Assembly: GCF_035984545.1 (NCBI RefSeq)
Contig: NZ_JAXCHP010000001.1
Span: 3,162,001 to 3,226,000, forward strand
DNA length: 64,000 nt
DNA from: Cryobacterium sp. GrIS_2_6
GTDB lineage: Bacteria; Actinomycetota; Actinomycetes; Actinomycetales; Microbacteriaceae
Reading direction: 5' to 3'
The notes under the pieces were generated by a model that was not told where the DNA came from, ran no database searches, and was given only the letters and a program-made list of their open reading frames with translations. A program made the position numbers and the translations under genes. Each line of letters starts with the position of its first letter. The first letter of the stretch is position 1. Shown one piece after another: positions 17,700 through 26,758 of the stretch.

Positions 17700-18500
17700 A
17701 TGACACGCCGTGACGAGATCGAATGCTGGCTCACCGACATGGACGGGGTACTGGTCCATGAGAACAGCCCGCTGCCCGGGGCCGCCGAGCTTCTGCAGCA
17801 ATGGAGCGACGCGGGAACGCCGTTCCTCGTGCTGACCAACAACTCCATCTTCACTCCGCGGGACCTGAGCGCCCGGCTGCGCTCCTCAGGGCTCAACGTG
17901 CCCGAGGAGCGCATCTGGACCTCTGCCCTCGCGACCGCCGACTTCCTGAAGAGCCAGATGCCCGGCGGCACGGCCTTCGTGATCGGAGAGGTCGGCCTGA
18001 CGACGGCCCTGCACGAGGCCGGGTTCATCATGACGGAGACGAACCCCGACTACGTCGTCGTGGGCGAGACCCGCAACTATTCCTTCGAGGCCATCACCAA
18101 AGCCATTCGCCTGCTGCTCGCCGGTGCGCGCTTCATCGCAACGAACCCGGATGCGACGGGGCCGAGCGCGGACGGCCCGATGCCCGCGACGGGCGCCATC
18201 GCCGCTCTCATCTCGAAGGCGACCGGCATGGAGCCGTACGTCGTCGGCAAGCCCAACCCGATGATGTTCCGCTCGGCCATGAACAAGATCGGCGCGCACT
18301 CGGAGAACACCGCGATGATCGGCGACCGGATGGACACCGACATCGTCGCCGGCATCGAGGCCGGCTTGTACACGCTGCTCGTGATGACCGGGATCAGCGA
18401 CGAGGCCGAGGTCAGCCGCTACCCGTTCCGCCCGGACGAGATCATCTCCGGCGTCGACAAGCTCGTGTCCCTCGAACCCGTCGAGTCGGACGAGATCTAG
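17700..18500 (+). CDS. HAD-IIA (NagD-like) phosphatase
   Basis: This 266-residue protein is a class IIA haloacid-dehalogenase hydrolase of the NagD type. Motif I is WLTDMDGVLVHE (nucleophile Asp and acid/base Asp). Motif II is FLVLTNNS, and motifs III/IV are VVGKPNPMMF and MIGDRMDTDIVAG. The C2A cap lies between them. Relatives dephosphorylate small sugar phosphates or nucleotides; the substrate cannot be named here. ATG 17700 is preceded by GAGGAG. It follows mntR by 52 bp and is convergent with the septum-formation-type gene. Confidence 0.9.
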   Translation: MTRRDEIECWLTDMDGVLVHENSPLPGAAELLQQWSDAGTPFLVLTNNSIFTPRDLSARLRSSGLNVPEERIWTSALATADFLKSQMPGGTAFVIGEVGLTTALHEAGFIMTETNPDYVVVGETRNYSFEAITKAIRLLLAGARFIATNPDATGPSADGPMPATGAIAALISKATGMEPYVVGKPNPMMFRSAMNKIGAHSENTAMIGDRMDTDIVAGIEAGLYTLLVMTGISDEAEVSRYPFRPDEIISGVDKLVSLEPVESDEI

Positions 18501-18511
18501 CCCCGCCCCGG

Positions 18512-18567
18512 ATAACTGTTGCCGTAACGGACAACTGTTGCCGGCGCACGAGCCGCAGTTGTCCGTT
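18512..18567. terminator. Inverted repeat between convergent genes, probable bidirectional terminator
   Basis: Perfect 12-bp arms AACGGACAACTG (18526-18537) and CAGTTGTCCGTT (18556-18567) flank an 18-nt loop. A direct repeat of AACTGTTGCCG precedes and overlaps the left arm (18514-18524 and 18533-18543). It sits between the stops of two convergent genes. No T-run follows on either strand, so termination would be atypical. Confidence 0.5.
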
Positions 18568-18595
18568 CAGGCCACAGTCGGCCAGACGGTACCGG

Positions 18596-20965
18596 TCAGG
18601 CCGTCGGGCCGGGGCCGGCGAGGCTCCCGGTGATGCCGTCTCCCGAGGACCGGCTGACAAAGCAGAAGTACTGGTGCGGGGCGTCCGCCCACTGCTCGGC
18701 GGTGATCGGGTAGCTGCCCTGCACCTGCACGTCGGGGTACGCGGCCGCAGCGGTGAGGTCGATCACGCCGGGCGCGCTGCAGAGCAAGTTGATCTGCGCA
18801 GCGAGCGCCGCCTCGCCGGGGAAGGGCGTGGTCGCATCGCTGGGGAACAGTCCGCGATAGACGAGCTGCGCCTGGTGCGGGGCCGCGCAGTCGGCGACCG
18901 TGAAGGTCCCCTCCCACGGGGAGACGTAAGGCTGCAGGCATTCGCCGCCGAACAGGGCCTGCCAGGCGTGCACGCCGACCGGCTGCGCGGCGGTGGGCGC
19001 CGGGGTCGGCGTGGGGGTCGGCGTGGGGGTGGGAGCAGGGGTCTCCGAGGCCGTGGCGGCGACCGTCGACGCCGGGGAGCCCACGAGGCGCTGGCCGAGC
19101 AGGAAGAGGCCGACGAGAACCACGAGGACAAGCAGGCCGACCGCGGTCCAGATCAGGGGTTTCGGCAACCCGCTGTGCCCGGCGGATGCCCCGCCGGAGC
19201 CATGCCCTGAACCACCGTTCCCGGAGCCGCCCGAACCGGAGCCGCCGACGTTGGGACCATTCGTTCCGGGCCTCTGTGGTCCGGAACCAGGTGTCGCCTC
19301 TGAACCGTTTGTCCCTGATCCGACCGTGCCGGCCGCGGCTGCTCCCGGGTCACCGGGGGGCGTTCCCTTCGAGCGACGCGAAAAGAAGCCGGCAGCTGAG
19401 GCTGCGGGGGCCGGCGCATTCGCGACGCCCGGTGCAGCGAGAACCGTCGTGGGGGCAGCGGCCGCCGCGCCGGCGGCGGCGGCGGCGGCGGTGTCGGTGT
19501 CGGTGTCGACGGCGGGTTGGAACAGTGCATCGAACGCGCTCAGCGCCCCCGCCGTCTCGCCGCCGACGACAGCCGGAGGGTCGGCCGGGTGCCCGGCAGA
19601 TTCGGCGAGCGGAGCCTGAGGAGTGGAAAGCTCGGTGTGGGCGAGTCCGGAATCGTCCCACGGGTCGCTCTCGACCGGAAAGGGAACGATCGGAGCCGGG
19701 AGCAACGGCAGCGCCGCAGCCGGAGCCGCACTCGCTGACGCGACAGACGCCGCGGCAACCGCTGCGGCGGCACTCGCGGCGGCAGCCTCGAACACGACGC
19801 GCTCGGCGGCGGCCTCGGTCTCCGACTCGGTCTCGGCGCGGGCCGCGGATGCGACGGCTTCCGCACGCTCGGTAGCGGCGGCGGCAACAGCACGATCGGC
19901 GACTTCGACACGCGATGCGGCGTCGGCTTCGGCAGCAGCACGCTCACCGGCAGCTGCACCGGCGGCCGCACCGGCGGGCGGCGTGACGACGGGCGCCTGG
20001 GCGGCGGCGCGACGCCCGCGGAGCCGGAAGTGCGACGGCGCAGGCACCACGGGCAGGGGCTCGGGGATGGGCTCCGGCTCGGGCAGGTTGCGAGCCGGAT
20101 ACAGGGTGCCGCGCCCGTCGGCGGTGGCGGCGCGATCCGCGGCGACCTCCTCGGGCGTAAGCACGAGCGGTGACCGCGCGGGCGTAGTCCACCAGGGTTC
20201 GAGCGGTGCGTCCGTGCTGATGCCCCGGCCGGCCGCTACGGCCGGCGAGCCTCCGGTGGCGCCCGCGTTCGGAGTCGCGGCAGCGCCGCCGGTCGACGCG
20301 AGTGGGCGAGCGGACGGATAGAAGATGTCGCCGGGGACGTAGCCGGCGGAACCGATCGCGCCGGACGAAGCAACAGAGCCTGCGGACGCGGAGGTTCCTG
20401 CCACTGCAGGACCGGCAGGGGCAGAACCGGCAGAGGGCTCGATACCCGCGGGAGACCCCGTCGTCGAGGCCGCGGGGGCCGTCGGGGCCGCTGGGGTGAT
20501 CGGGGCAGGCGTCAGGCCGGCCTGTGCCGGGAAGGACGTGGCGCCGACAGCGCGCGGCCGGAACACGGCCGGCTCGACCACAGAAGGCTCACCCGCGGGC
20601 GCCGGCGAGTGCACGGGCTCCGGCGAGTGCACGGGCTCCGGCGAGTGCACGGCGGGAGTCGGAGCGAGCGGCGGAGCAACCGGGGCGGGTGCCGCCGGCT
20701 TGACCACGGTCACGGCGGCGGTCGCCGTCGTCGGCTTGAGTCCCCACAGGAACGCGGGCGCCGGAGTTTCAGGATCCGAAGTCGTACCGGCACCAGAGGC
20801 GTCGCCGGAACGGGAAACCCGGCCGGAGGCATCCGCCGGGGCACCCTTCGCCCGGCGCGGCCGACGCATCACGAAGTCGTCCGGCAGGGTCGGCTTGGTG
20901 CCGTCGCCGAGCTGGGAGGCGAGCCAGTCGATTCCTTCTTCGCCGCTCCCAGACTGGTCTGGCAT
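18596..20965 (-). CDS. Membrane protein with disordered N-terminus and septum-formation domain
   Basis: This 789-residue protein has three parts. Residues 1 to about 630 are Pro/Ala/Gly-rich and presumably disordered and cytoplasmic. One transmembrane helix follows (WTAVGLLVLVVLVGLFLLG). The external C-terminal domain of about 110 residues contains ECLQPYVSPWEGTFTVADC and APHQAQLVYRG, matching the 'septum formation' family (Cys pairs and a DCxxPH motif). A TP-repeat linker separates helix and domain. An 18-bp direct repeat at 20604-20652 encodes VHSPEP units. Its ATG shares the A of the pyrE TAA stop (TAATG), so expression is coupled. The septal role is known only from the family name. Confidence 0.78.
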   Translation of the reverse strand: MPDQSGSGEEGIDWLASQLGDGTKPTLPDDFVMRRPRRAKGAPADASGRVSRSGDASGAGTTSDPETPAPAFLWGLKPTTATAAVTVVKPAAPAPVAPPLAPTPAVHSPEPVHSPEPVHSPAPAGEPSVVEPAVFRPRAVGATSFPAQAGLTPAPITPAAPTAPAASTTGSPAGIEPSAGSAPAGPAVAGTSASAGSVASSGAIGSAGYVPGDIFYPSARPLASTGGAAATPNAGATGGSPAVAAGRGISTDAPLEPWWTTPARSPLVLTPEEVAADRAATADGRGTLYPARNLPEPEPIPEPLPVVPAPSHFRLRGRRAAAQAPVVTPPAGAAAGAAAGERAAAEADAASRVEVADRAVAAAATERAEAVASAARAETESETEAAAERVVFEAAAASAAAAVAAASVASASAAPAAALPLLPAPIVPFPVESDPWDDSGLAHTELSTPQAPLAESAGHPADPPAVVGGETAGALSAFDALFQPAVDTDTDTAAAAAAGAAAAAPTTVLAAPGVANAPAPAASAAGFFSRRSKGTPPGDPGAAAAGTVGSGTNGSEATPGSGPQRPGTNGPNVGGSGSGGSGNGGSGHGSGGASAGHSGLPKPLIWTAVGLLVLVVLVGLFLLGQRLVGSPASTVAATASETPAPTPTPTPTPTPAPTAAQPVGVHAWQALFGGECLQPYVSPWEGTFTVADCAAPHQAQLVYRGLFPSDATTPFPGEAALAAQINLLCSAPGVIDLTAAAAYPDVQVQGSYPITAEQWADAPHQYFCFVSRSSGDGITGSLAGPGPTA

Positions 20966-21513
20966 TAGTTCAGCCCCAGGTCCTCAAGGCCGATGGCGGC
21001 GAAGTAGGGGTAGCCGGCCGCTTCGATGACTTCGCGGGCACCGGTGTTGCGGTCGACGACGACCGCGACGCCGGCGACGATCGCTCCGACCTTGAGCAGG
21101 GCTTCGACGGCCGCGAGCGGGGATCCGCCGGTGGTCGAGGTGTCCTCGAGCACGATCACGCGCTTGCCCGCGAGGTCGGGGCCCTCGACCTGGCGACCGC
21201 GGCCGTGGTCCTTGGGCTCCTTGCGCACGACGAACGCGTCGTAGGAGAGACCGCGGGCGACGCCCTGGTGCAGGATCGCGGCGGCGACCGGGTCTGCACC
21301 CATCGTCATTCCGCCGACGGCCGAGACGTCGGGCACGCCGGCGATAAGGTCGATCATGACCTGACCGATCAGCGGGGCGACCCGGTGGTCGAGGCTCACC
21401 TTGCGGAGGTCGACGTAATACGTCGCCTTCTTCCCGCTCGTGAGGGTGAAGTCACCGTGGAACACGGCCTCAGCCGAGATGTAGTCAATGAGCTGCTGCC
21501 GAATGTCCGTCAC
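20965..21513 (-). CDS. pyrE: Orotate phosphoribosyltransferase
   Basis: This 182-residue type I phosphoribosyltransferase converts orotate and PRPP to OMP in de novo pyrimidine synthesis. The PRPP-binding motif is VIVLEDTSTTGGSPL. The N-terminal FTLTSGKKATYYVDLRKVSL and the flexible loop RKEPKDHGRGRQVEG are typical of PyrE. Length matches the family. The start is GTG at 21513. The stop overlaps the start of the septum-formation-type gene. No other pyr gene lies nearby, although a pyrimidine breakdown operon lies 2 kb to the right. Confidence 0.95.
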   Translation of the reverse strand: MTDIRQQLIDYISAEAVFHGDFTLTSGKKATYYVDLRKVSLDHRVAPLIGQVMIDLIAGVPDVSAVGGMTMGADPVAAAILHQGVARGLSYDAFVVRKEPKDHGRGRQVEGPDLAGKRVIVLEDTSTTGGSPLAAVEALLKVGAIVAGVAVVVDRNTGAREVIEAAGYPYFAAIGLEDLGLN

Positions 21514-21586
21514 GGATCAACTGTATGCCATCCGGGATTGGCGACGCCTGCCCCGGCCCGGGGGACGGGGAGGCGTCAGGCAGGGG

Positions 21587-21712
21587 TCAGAATCCGCGAA
21601 CGAAGGTGCGCTGTTCGGGCATGTGACGGTAGCCGTCATTCTGCACATCGACAACAACGCCAACGATGGACGCGACAACGATCAGGGAGAGCACGGCAAT
21701 GAGAACGAACAC
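21587..21712 (-). CDS. Small single-pass membrane protein (41 residues)
   Basis: A GTG at 21712, preceded by AAAGG seven bases upstream, opens a 41-residue frame. It consists of one strong hydrophobic helix (FVLIAVLSLIVVASIVGVVV) and a polar tail (DVQNDGYRHMPEQRTFVRGF). The Shine-Dalgarno and compact layout make it credible as a small membrane protein. A longer reading from 21826 would lack a ribosome site and cross the LysR regulatory region. No family is recognised. It lies between pyrE and a divergent LysR gene. Confidence 0.55.
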   Translation of the reverse strand: MFVLIAVLSLIVVASIVGVVVDVQNDGYRHMPEQRTFVRGF

Positions 21713-21806
21713 GAGGGGGCCTTTCAACCAAGGGTGGATGTCGGTGATACGGAGGCACTGCTGCACGTGTTCGACGTACCTAGTCGACCACCTCTGACCA
21801 TGCAGC

Positions 21807-21847
21807 ACAATCGCATTGTCCTGCACTCATTGTGTAGCGTAGCTACA
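21807..21847. promoter_or_regulatory. Inverted repeats upstream of and overlapping the LysR gene start
   Basis: TGTAGC-GTA-GCTACA (21833-21847) is a perfect inverted repeat whose last base is the A of the lysR ATG. A second one, ACAAT-CGC-ATTGT, lies at 21807-21819. Both are AT-rich against the background. They are candidate autoregulatory sites for the LysR protein. No Shine-Dalgarno precedes the ATG, so the message may be leaderless. Confidence 0.45.
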
Positions 21848-22827
21848 TGGACATTCAGCGGCTCGAACTGCTCAGGGAACTGGCCGAACGCGGCTCGATA
21901 ACCGAGGTCGCGCGGGCGACGCATCGCACGGCATCCGCCGTCTCCCAGCAACTCAAAGTGCTCGAGCGCGAGGCCGGGGTGCGCCTCACCGAGCGCCGCG
22001 GGCGGGGCATCATTCTGACGGATGCCGGGCACGCGCTCGCCCGCAGCGCCACCGATGTTTCGGTCGCGATCGCCCGCGCCACCGCCGTCTGGCACGAGTT
22101 CCGGAACGACGCCTCCGGAGGGGTCAGCGTGGTCACCTTCCCGACCGCCGGCGAGATGCTCCTGCCAGGGGCCATGCTGCAACTCGCCGACCGGCCCGGC
22201 CTCGTGGTCACGTGCACCGACCTCGACCCGGAGCTCCGGGACTTCCCGGCGCTCACGGCCGACTACGACATCGTCCTCGCGTACAGCCTGAGCGGCCAGC
22301 GGTCCTGGGGCGGGCGCGGCCTGACGGTCGTTCCGCTCATGACGGAGCCGATCGACGTCGGGCTGCCCGCCGATCACCGGCTCGCCGGCCGCTCCTGGCT
22401 CGCCCCGGCTGACGTGATCGACGAGACCTGGATCGGGGTGCCGGACGGGTACCCCTTCGAGCGGATCCTCGACGAGATCGAGGAGCGCACCCCCGGCCAC
22501 GTCACCGTCGCCCAGCGGTTCGCCGACATGAGGCTCATCGAGGCGTTCGTGACGGCAGGCCTCGGGATCGCCCTCGTGCCGCGCTATACGTGGGGAGGCG
22601 GCCAACCGGGGCGGGTGACGCTCAAGCCGTTGCGCGGGGTGGACGCCGAGCGGCAGATCGTCGCGCTGATGCGCCCGGACCGCGCCGAGCGCCTCGCCGT
22701 GCGCACGGTCGTCGACGTTCTCCGCACCCAGGCCGCCAGCGTCCAGCAGGCCCACACCGCCCCATCCCTACCTCTACCTCTACCGCTACCTATAGCTCTC
22801 GCGAAAGCGGGTGAATCGTCGGTATGA
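21847..22827 (+). CDS. LysR family transcriptional regulator
   Basis: This 326-residue LysR-type regulator has an N-terminal winged helix (residues 1-60, LLRELAERGSITEVARATHR, SAVSQQLKVLEREAGVRL). A periplasmic-binding-protein-like effector domain follows, with VTFPTAGEMLLPGAM and FVTAGLGIALVPRYT. The last 20 or so residues (PLPLPLPIALAKAGESSV) are aberrant: they are encoded by a short microsatellite and the left arm of a dispersed palindrome, which also supplies the stop. The native C-terminus probably ended earlier. It is convergent with the pyrimidine-catabolism operon and may regulate it, but it could equally act elsewhere. Confidence 0.9.
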   Translation: MDIQRLELLRELAERGSITEVARATHRTASAVSQQLKVLEREAGVRLTERRGRGIILTDAGHALARSATDVSVAIARATAVWHEFRNDASGGVSVVTFPTAGEMLLPGAMLQLADRPGLVVTCTDLDPELRDFPALTADYDIVLAYSLSGQRSWGGRGLTVVPLMTEPIDVGLPADHRLAGRSWLAPADVIDETWIGVPDGYPFERILDEIEERTPGHVTVAQRFADMRLIEAFVTAGLGIALVPRYTWGGGQPGRVTLKPLRGVDAERQIVALMRPDRAERLAVRTVVDVLRTQAASVQQAHTAPSLPLPLPLPIALAKAGESSV

Positions 22828-22860
22828 GCGTGCCATAACGACGATTCACCCGCTTTCGCG
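22800..22860. repeat. Dispersed palindromic element, copy 2
   Basis: Arms at 22800-22821 and 22839-22860 are perfect over 22 bp and share sequence with the copies at 5819 and 30750. Pairing extends inward with one mismatch. The left arm encodes the end of the LysR protein and the loop supplies its TGA. The right arm ends 13 bp from the aminotransferase stop codon. It therefore sits between two convergent genes and could serve as a terminator for both. Confidence 0.92.
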
Positions 22861-22873
22861 GCCACAGAGGGGA

Positions 22874-24184
22874 CTAGGGGAGGGAGAGGACCTCGTCGTA
22901 GATGGACAGGGCTTCGGCTGCCTCGGTGTCCGTCACCACGCAGGGGGGCACCACGTGGATGCGGTTCTCGGCGATGAAGGGCAGCAGTCCGCGGGCGAGC
23001 AGCCCGGCCTTGATCTTCGCCATCACCCCGGCTCCCACCGGTTCCCGGGTCGCCCGGTCCGCGACCAGTTCGAGCGCCCAGAACACGCCGACGCCGCGCA
23101 CCTCTCCGATGATCGGGTGCCGCTCCGCAAGCTCTGCGAGCCCCGGCGCGAGCACGTCCCTCCCAATCCTGGCCGCGTTGTCGACGATCCCCTCCGCCTC
23201 CATCGCGTCGAGCGTCGCCACGATCGCGGCCATGGCGAGCGGATGCCCGCTGTAGGTGAGTCCGCCCGGGAACACGGTCGTGTCGAAGTCGTTCGCGATC
23301 GAATCCGGGATGATCACCCCGCCCGCGGGCACGTACCCCGAGTTGACGCCCTTCGCGAAGGTGATCAGGTCGGGGACCACGTCGTAGAGATCGAGGGCGA
23401 GCCAGCTTCCGGTGCGGCCGAAGCCCGCCATCACCTCGTCGAGGATCAGCAGGATGCCGTAGCGGTCGCACAGGGCGCGCACCCCCGGCAGGTATCCGGG
23501 CGGCGGGAGCAGCACGCCCGCGGTGCCCGGGATCGTCTCGAGCAGCACGGCGGCGATCCCGCTCGGCCCCTCGCTCTGGATCACCCGCTCGAGGTGCCGC
23601 AGGGCGCGCTCGCACTCCTGCTCCGGGGTCGTGGCCCAGAAGTCGCTGCGGTAGAGGTACGGGCCGAAGAAGTGCGCGTGCCCGCGCGCGAACTCGTTCG
23701 GCACCCGGCGCCAGTCCCCCGTCGCGACGATCGCGGCCCCGGTGTTGCCGTGGTACGAGCGATAGGTCGAGAGGATCTTGTCGCGACCGGTGTGCAACCG
23801 GGCCAGCCGGATCGCGTTCTCATTCGCATCCGCCCCGCCGTTGGTGAAGAACACCTTGTGGAAGCCGTCGGGCGCGCGGGCGACGATGCGGCTCGCGGCC
23901 TGGCCGCGGGTGAGGTTGGCCGTAGCGGGCGCGACCGTGGCGAGCAGGCCGGCCTGTTCGACGATCGCGCGCACGACGGCCGGATGCTGGTGGCCGATGT
24001 TGAGGTTGACCAGCTGGCTGGAGAAGTCGAGAAACGTGGTGCCGGAGTGGTCCCAGACCCGGGATCCGAGCCCGCCGGCGAGGACGAACGGGGTGCGCTC
24101 GCCGCCCTGGGCCGACCAGGAATGGAATACGTGGGCGAGGTCGAGGTCGGCGGTGAGTTCGTCGAGCCGATCGGTATCAGTCAC
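22874..24184 (-). CDS. Class III (PLP) omega-amino-acid aminotransferase
   Basis: This 436-residue fold-type I class III aminotransferase has the PLP-site motif LLILDEVMAGFGRTG and the catalytic lysine in DLITFAKGVNSGYVPAGG. The N-terminal region carries FLDFSSQLVNLNIGHQHPAV. Relatives use beta-alanine, 4-aminobutyrate or taurine as amino donor to pyruvate. Being last in an operon with hydantoinase and ureidopropionase-like genes, it most likely transaminates beta-alanine or 3-aminoisobutyrate made by those enzymes. The GTG at 24184 follows AAGGAG by 7 nt. The LLM gene ends 37 bp upstream. Confidence 0.88.
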   Translation of the reverse strand: MTDTDRLDELTADLDLAHVFHSWSAQGGERTPFVLAGGLGSRVWDHSGTTFLDFSSQLVNLNIGHQHPAVVRAIVEQAGLLATVAPATANLTRGQAASRIVARAPDGFHKVFFTNGGADANENAIRLARLHTGRDKILSTYRSYHGNTGAAIVATGDWRRVPNEFARGHAHFFGPYLYRSDFWATTPEQECERALRHLERVIQSEGPSGIAAVLLETIPGTAGVLLPPPGYLPGVRALCDRYGILLILDEVMAGFGRTGSWLALDLYDVVPDLITFAKGVNSGYVPAGGVIIPDSIANDFDTTVFPGGLTYSGHPLAMAAIVATLDAMEAEGIVDNAARIGRDVLAPGLAELAERHPIIGEVRGVGVFWALELVADRATREPVGAGVMAKIKAGLLARGLLPFIAENRIHVVPPCVVTDTEAAEALSIYDEVLSLP

Positions 24185-24221
24185 AGCGGTTCTCCTTGTT
24201 CTCGCACCCGGGCTGCCATTC

Positions 24222-25238
24222 TCAGATCTTCGCGGCGGGCGCTGTGTTGAGCGCCGGGATGATGCTCTCACCGTACACACGCAGGGTCTCTTCCTTGTTG
24301 TCGTGCTGCAGGTACCCGGCGAACTGGTCGACGCCGAGTTCGCGGAGCGCTTCGAGCTTCCGGATGTGATCCGCCTTGGTGCCGAGCACGCAGAACCGGT
24401 CCACGATCTCATCGGGCACGAAGTCGGCGTGGGTGTTGCCCGCGCGGCCGTGCTGGTTGTAGTCGTAGCCCTCGCGCCCGGCGATGTAGTCGGTGAGTGC
24501 GCGCGGCACCGCGGAGTCGGCGCCGTACTTGGCGACGATGTCGGCGACATGGTTGCCGACCATGCCGCCGAACCAGCGGCACTGGTTGCGCATGTGCTCC
24601 CAGTCCTCGCCGATGTACATCGGGGCGGCGACGCAGAATTTCACGGATGCCGGGTCCCGGCCTGCCGCTGCCGCGGCCTTCCGCACCGTGCTGATCATCC
24701 ACTCGGCCACGTCGAGGTCAGCCATCTGCAGGATGAATCCGTCACCGACCTCACCGGTGAGCTTGAGCGCGAGCGGCCCGTACGCGGCGACCCACACCTC
24801 GAGGGAGCTGCCGAAGCTCCACGGGAACCGCAGGATTGCGCCGTTGTACTCGACGGCGCGGGAGTTGCCGAGCTCCCGGATGACGTGGATCGCCTCACGC
24901 AGGGTCTTGAGCGTCGCGGGGGCGCCGTTCGTGACGCGCACGGCGGAGTCGCCGCGCCCGATGCCGCAGATGGTGCGGTTGCCGTACATCTCGTTGAGGG
25001 TCGTGAAGGTCGATGCGGTCACGGTCCAGTCGCGGGTGGACGGGTTCGTGACCATCGGCCCGACCATGATCTTGCGGGTCTCGGCGAGGATGCGGCTGTG
25101 GATCACGTACGGTTCCTGCCAGAGCAGGTGCGAGTCGAAGGTCCAGAGGTGGCTGAAGCCGTAGGCCTCTGCGAGCTGCGCGAGCTGCACGACCCTGGCC
25201 GATGGCGGGTTGGTCTGCAGCACTGCTCCGAAGTCCAT
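24222..25238 (-). CDS. LLM-class (putative F420-dependent) oxidoreductase
   Basis: This 338-residue luciferase-like (beta/alpha)8 protein begins MDFGAVLQTNPPSARVVQLA and contains GFSHLWTFDSHLLWQEPYV, MVGPMVTNPSTRDWTVTAS and TICGIGRGDSAVR. Proteins of this type are annotated as F420-dependent oxidoreductases related to methylenetetrahydromethanopterin reductase. No activity is known to me. It sits between the hydantoinase (59 bp) and aminotransferase (37 bp) genes, so it should act on a pyrimidine or hydantoin intermediate. With F420 synthesis genes nearby, F420 rather than FMN is the likely cofactor, but this is inference. Confidence 0.82.
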   Translation of the reverse strand: MDFGAVLQTNPPSARVVQLAQLAEAYGFSHLWTFDSHLLWQEPYVIHSRILAETRKIMVGPMVTNPSTRDWTVTASTFTTLNEMYGNRTICGIGRGDSAVRVTNGAPATLKTLREAIHVIRELGNSRAVEYNGAILRFPWSFGSSLEVWVAAYGPLALKLTGEVGDGFILQMADLDVAEWMISTVRKAAAAAGRDPASVKFCVAAPMYIGEDWEHMRNQCRWFGGMVGNHVADIVAKYGADSAVPRALTDYIAGREGYDYNQHGRAGNTHADFVPDEIVDRFCVLGTKADHIRKLEALRELGVDQFAGYLQHDNKEETLRVYGESIIPALNTAPAAKI

Positions 25239-25297
25239 GGGGTTCCCTGCGCTCTGTCGATGGTGGGCGGTGGGTGGCGGATGCCTGGCCGGGGCGC

Positions 25298-26758
25298 CTA
25301 GGTCAGGTACTGGCTCAGGCCGCGCGGCAGGTACCGCCCGTCGCCCTTCGCCCCGAGGTAGCTGTTGCCGTCGACGATGACCTTGCCCCGGCTGAGCACC
25401 GTGTCGACGTGCCCGTCGATCTCGTACCCTTCCCAGGCGGAGTGGTCCATGTTCATGTGGTGGGTGCGGCCCGTCGGCGCGCCGTTGCCGTCGACGCCGA
25501 CCCCGATCGAGGTGTGTCCTGCCGGGTCGTAGACGACCACGTCGGCATCCGCCCCCGGCTGGATCACGCCCTTGGTGCCGTAGAGGCCGAACATCCGCGC
25601 CGGGGTCGTCGAGGTCAGCTCGACCCAGCGTTCGAGGGTGATCCGCCCCTCGACGACGCCCTGGTAGAGCAGGTCGAGCCGGTGCTCGACCGAGCCGATG
25701 CCGTTCGGGATCTTCGAGAAGTCGCCGAGGCCGAGGTCCTTCTGGCCCTTCATGCAGAACGGGCAGTGGTCGGTCGAGACGAGCTGCAGTTCGTTCGTGC
25801 GGAGGCTCTGCCAGAGCTCCTCCTGGTGCCCATCCGCGCGACTGCGCAGCGGCGTGGAGCACACCCACTTCGCGCCCTCGAAGCCGGGGGCGCCGAGGTT
25901 CTCCTCGAGGGAGAGGTAGAGGTACTGCGGGCAGGTCTCCCCGAAAACGTTCTTGCCGCGGGAGCGGGCCGCCGCGAGCTGCGCGACGGCCTGCTTCGCG
26001 CTGACGTGCACGACGTAGAGTGGTGCCCCGGTGAGGTCGGCGAGCATGATCGCCCGGTGGGTGGCCTCCTCCTCAAGCTGCCAGGCCCGCGCTATGCCGT
26101 GATAGTACGGGTCGGTCTTGCCCTCTGCGAGGAGTTGCCCGACGAGCACGTCGATCGCCGGCCCGTTCTCGGCGTGCATCATCGTCATGAGCCCGGTCTC
26201 CGCCGACTTCTGCATCGCCCGGAGGATCTGCGCGTCGTCGGAGTAGAACACTCCCGGGTAGGCCATGAAGAGCTTGAAGCTCGACACGCCCTCGGCGAGC
26301 AGCCCGTCCATGGCCTGAAGCGAGTCCGAGTTGAGGTCGCCGATGATCTGGTGGAAGCCGTAGTCGATGGCGCAGTTGCCCGCGGCCTTGTCGTGCCAGG
26401 TCGCGAGGCCGTCGAAGACACGCTGCCCGTAGCTCTGCACCGCGAAGTCGACGATCGTCGTCGTGCCGCCCCACGCGGCCGCGCGGGTGCCGGTCTCGAA
26501 GGTGTCTGAGGCCGCGGTGCCGCCGAACGGCAGCTCCATGTGGGTGTGCGCGTCGATGCCGCCGGGGATCACGTACTTCCCGGTCGCGTCGATCACCGTG
26601 TCCGCGGATGCCGCGACGTCGAACCCGAAAATGGCGGAGCCGGGGGCGAGCACCGCGACGATCTTCTCGCCGTCGATGAGGACATCCGCTTGCGACCGGC
26701 CCGTCGAGCTGACCACAGTGCCGCCCCGGATCAGGGTGCGCCCCACCCGGGCGCTCAT
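25298..26758 (-). CDS. hydA: Dihydropyrimidinase / D-hydantoinase
   Basis: This 486-residue cyclic amidohydrolase opens 5,6-dihydropyrimidine or hydantoin rings to N-carbamoyl amino acids. The metal ligands are visible as GGIDAHTHMELPF (His71, His73). The lysine that is carboxylated in the family is Lys162 in SSFKLFMAYPG. Further metal and catalytic positions lie in VVHVSAKQAV and ELQLVSTDHCPFC. Length and motifs are standard. The ATG overlaps the stop of the upstream ureidopropionase-like gene by ATGA. The pairing with that enzyme favours dihydropyrimidinase in reductive pyrimidine catabolism. Confidence 0.93.
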   Translation of the reverse strand: MSARVGRTLIRGGTVVSSTGRSQADVLIDGEKIVAVLAPGSAIFGFDVAASADTVIDATGKYVIPGGIDAHTHMELPFGGTAASDTFETGTRAAAWGGTTTIVDFAVQSYGQRVFDGLATWHDKAAGNCAIDYGFHQIIGDLNSDSLQAMDGLLAEGVSSFKLFMAYPGVFYSDDAQILRAMQKSAETGLMTMMHAENGPAIDVLVGQLLAEGKTDPYYHGIARAWQLEEEATHRAIMLADLTGAPLYVVHVSAKQAVAQLAAARSRGKNVFGETCPQYLYLSLEENLGAPGFEGAKWVCSTPLRSRADGHQEELWQSLRTNELQLVSTDHCPFCMKGQKDLGLGDFSKIPNGIGSVEHRLDLLYQGVVEGRITLERWVELTSTTPARMFGLYGTKGVIQPGADADVVVYDPAGHTSIGVGVDGNGAPTGRTHHMNMDHSAWEGYEIDGHVDTVLSRGKVIVDGNSYLGAKGDGRYLPRGLSQYLT

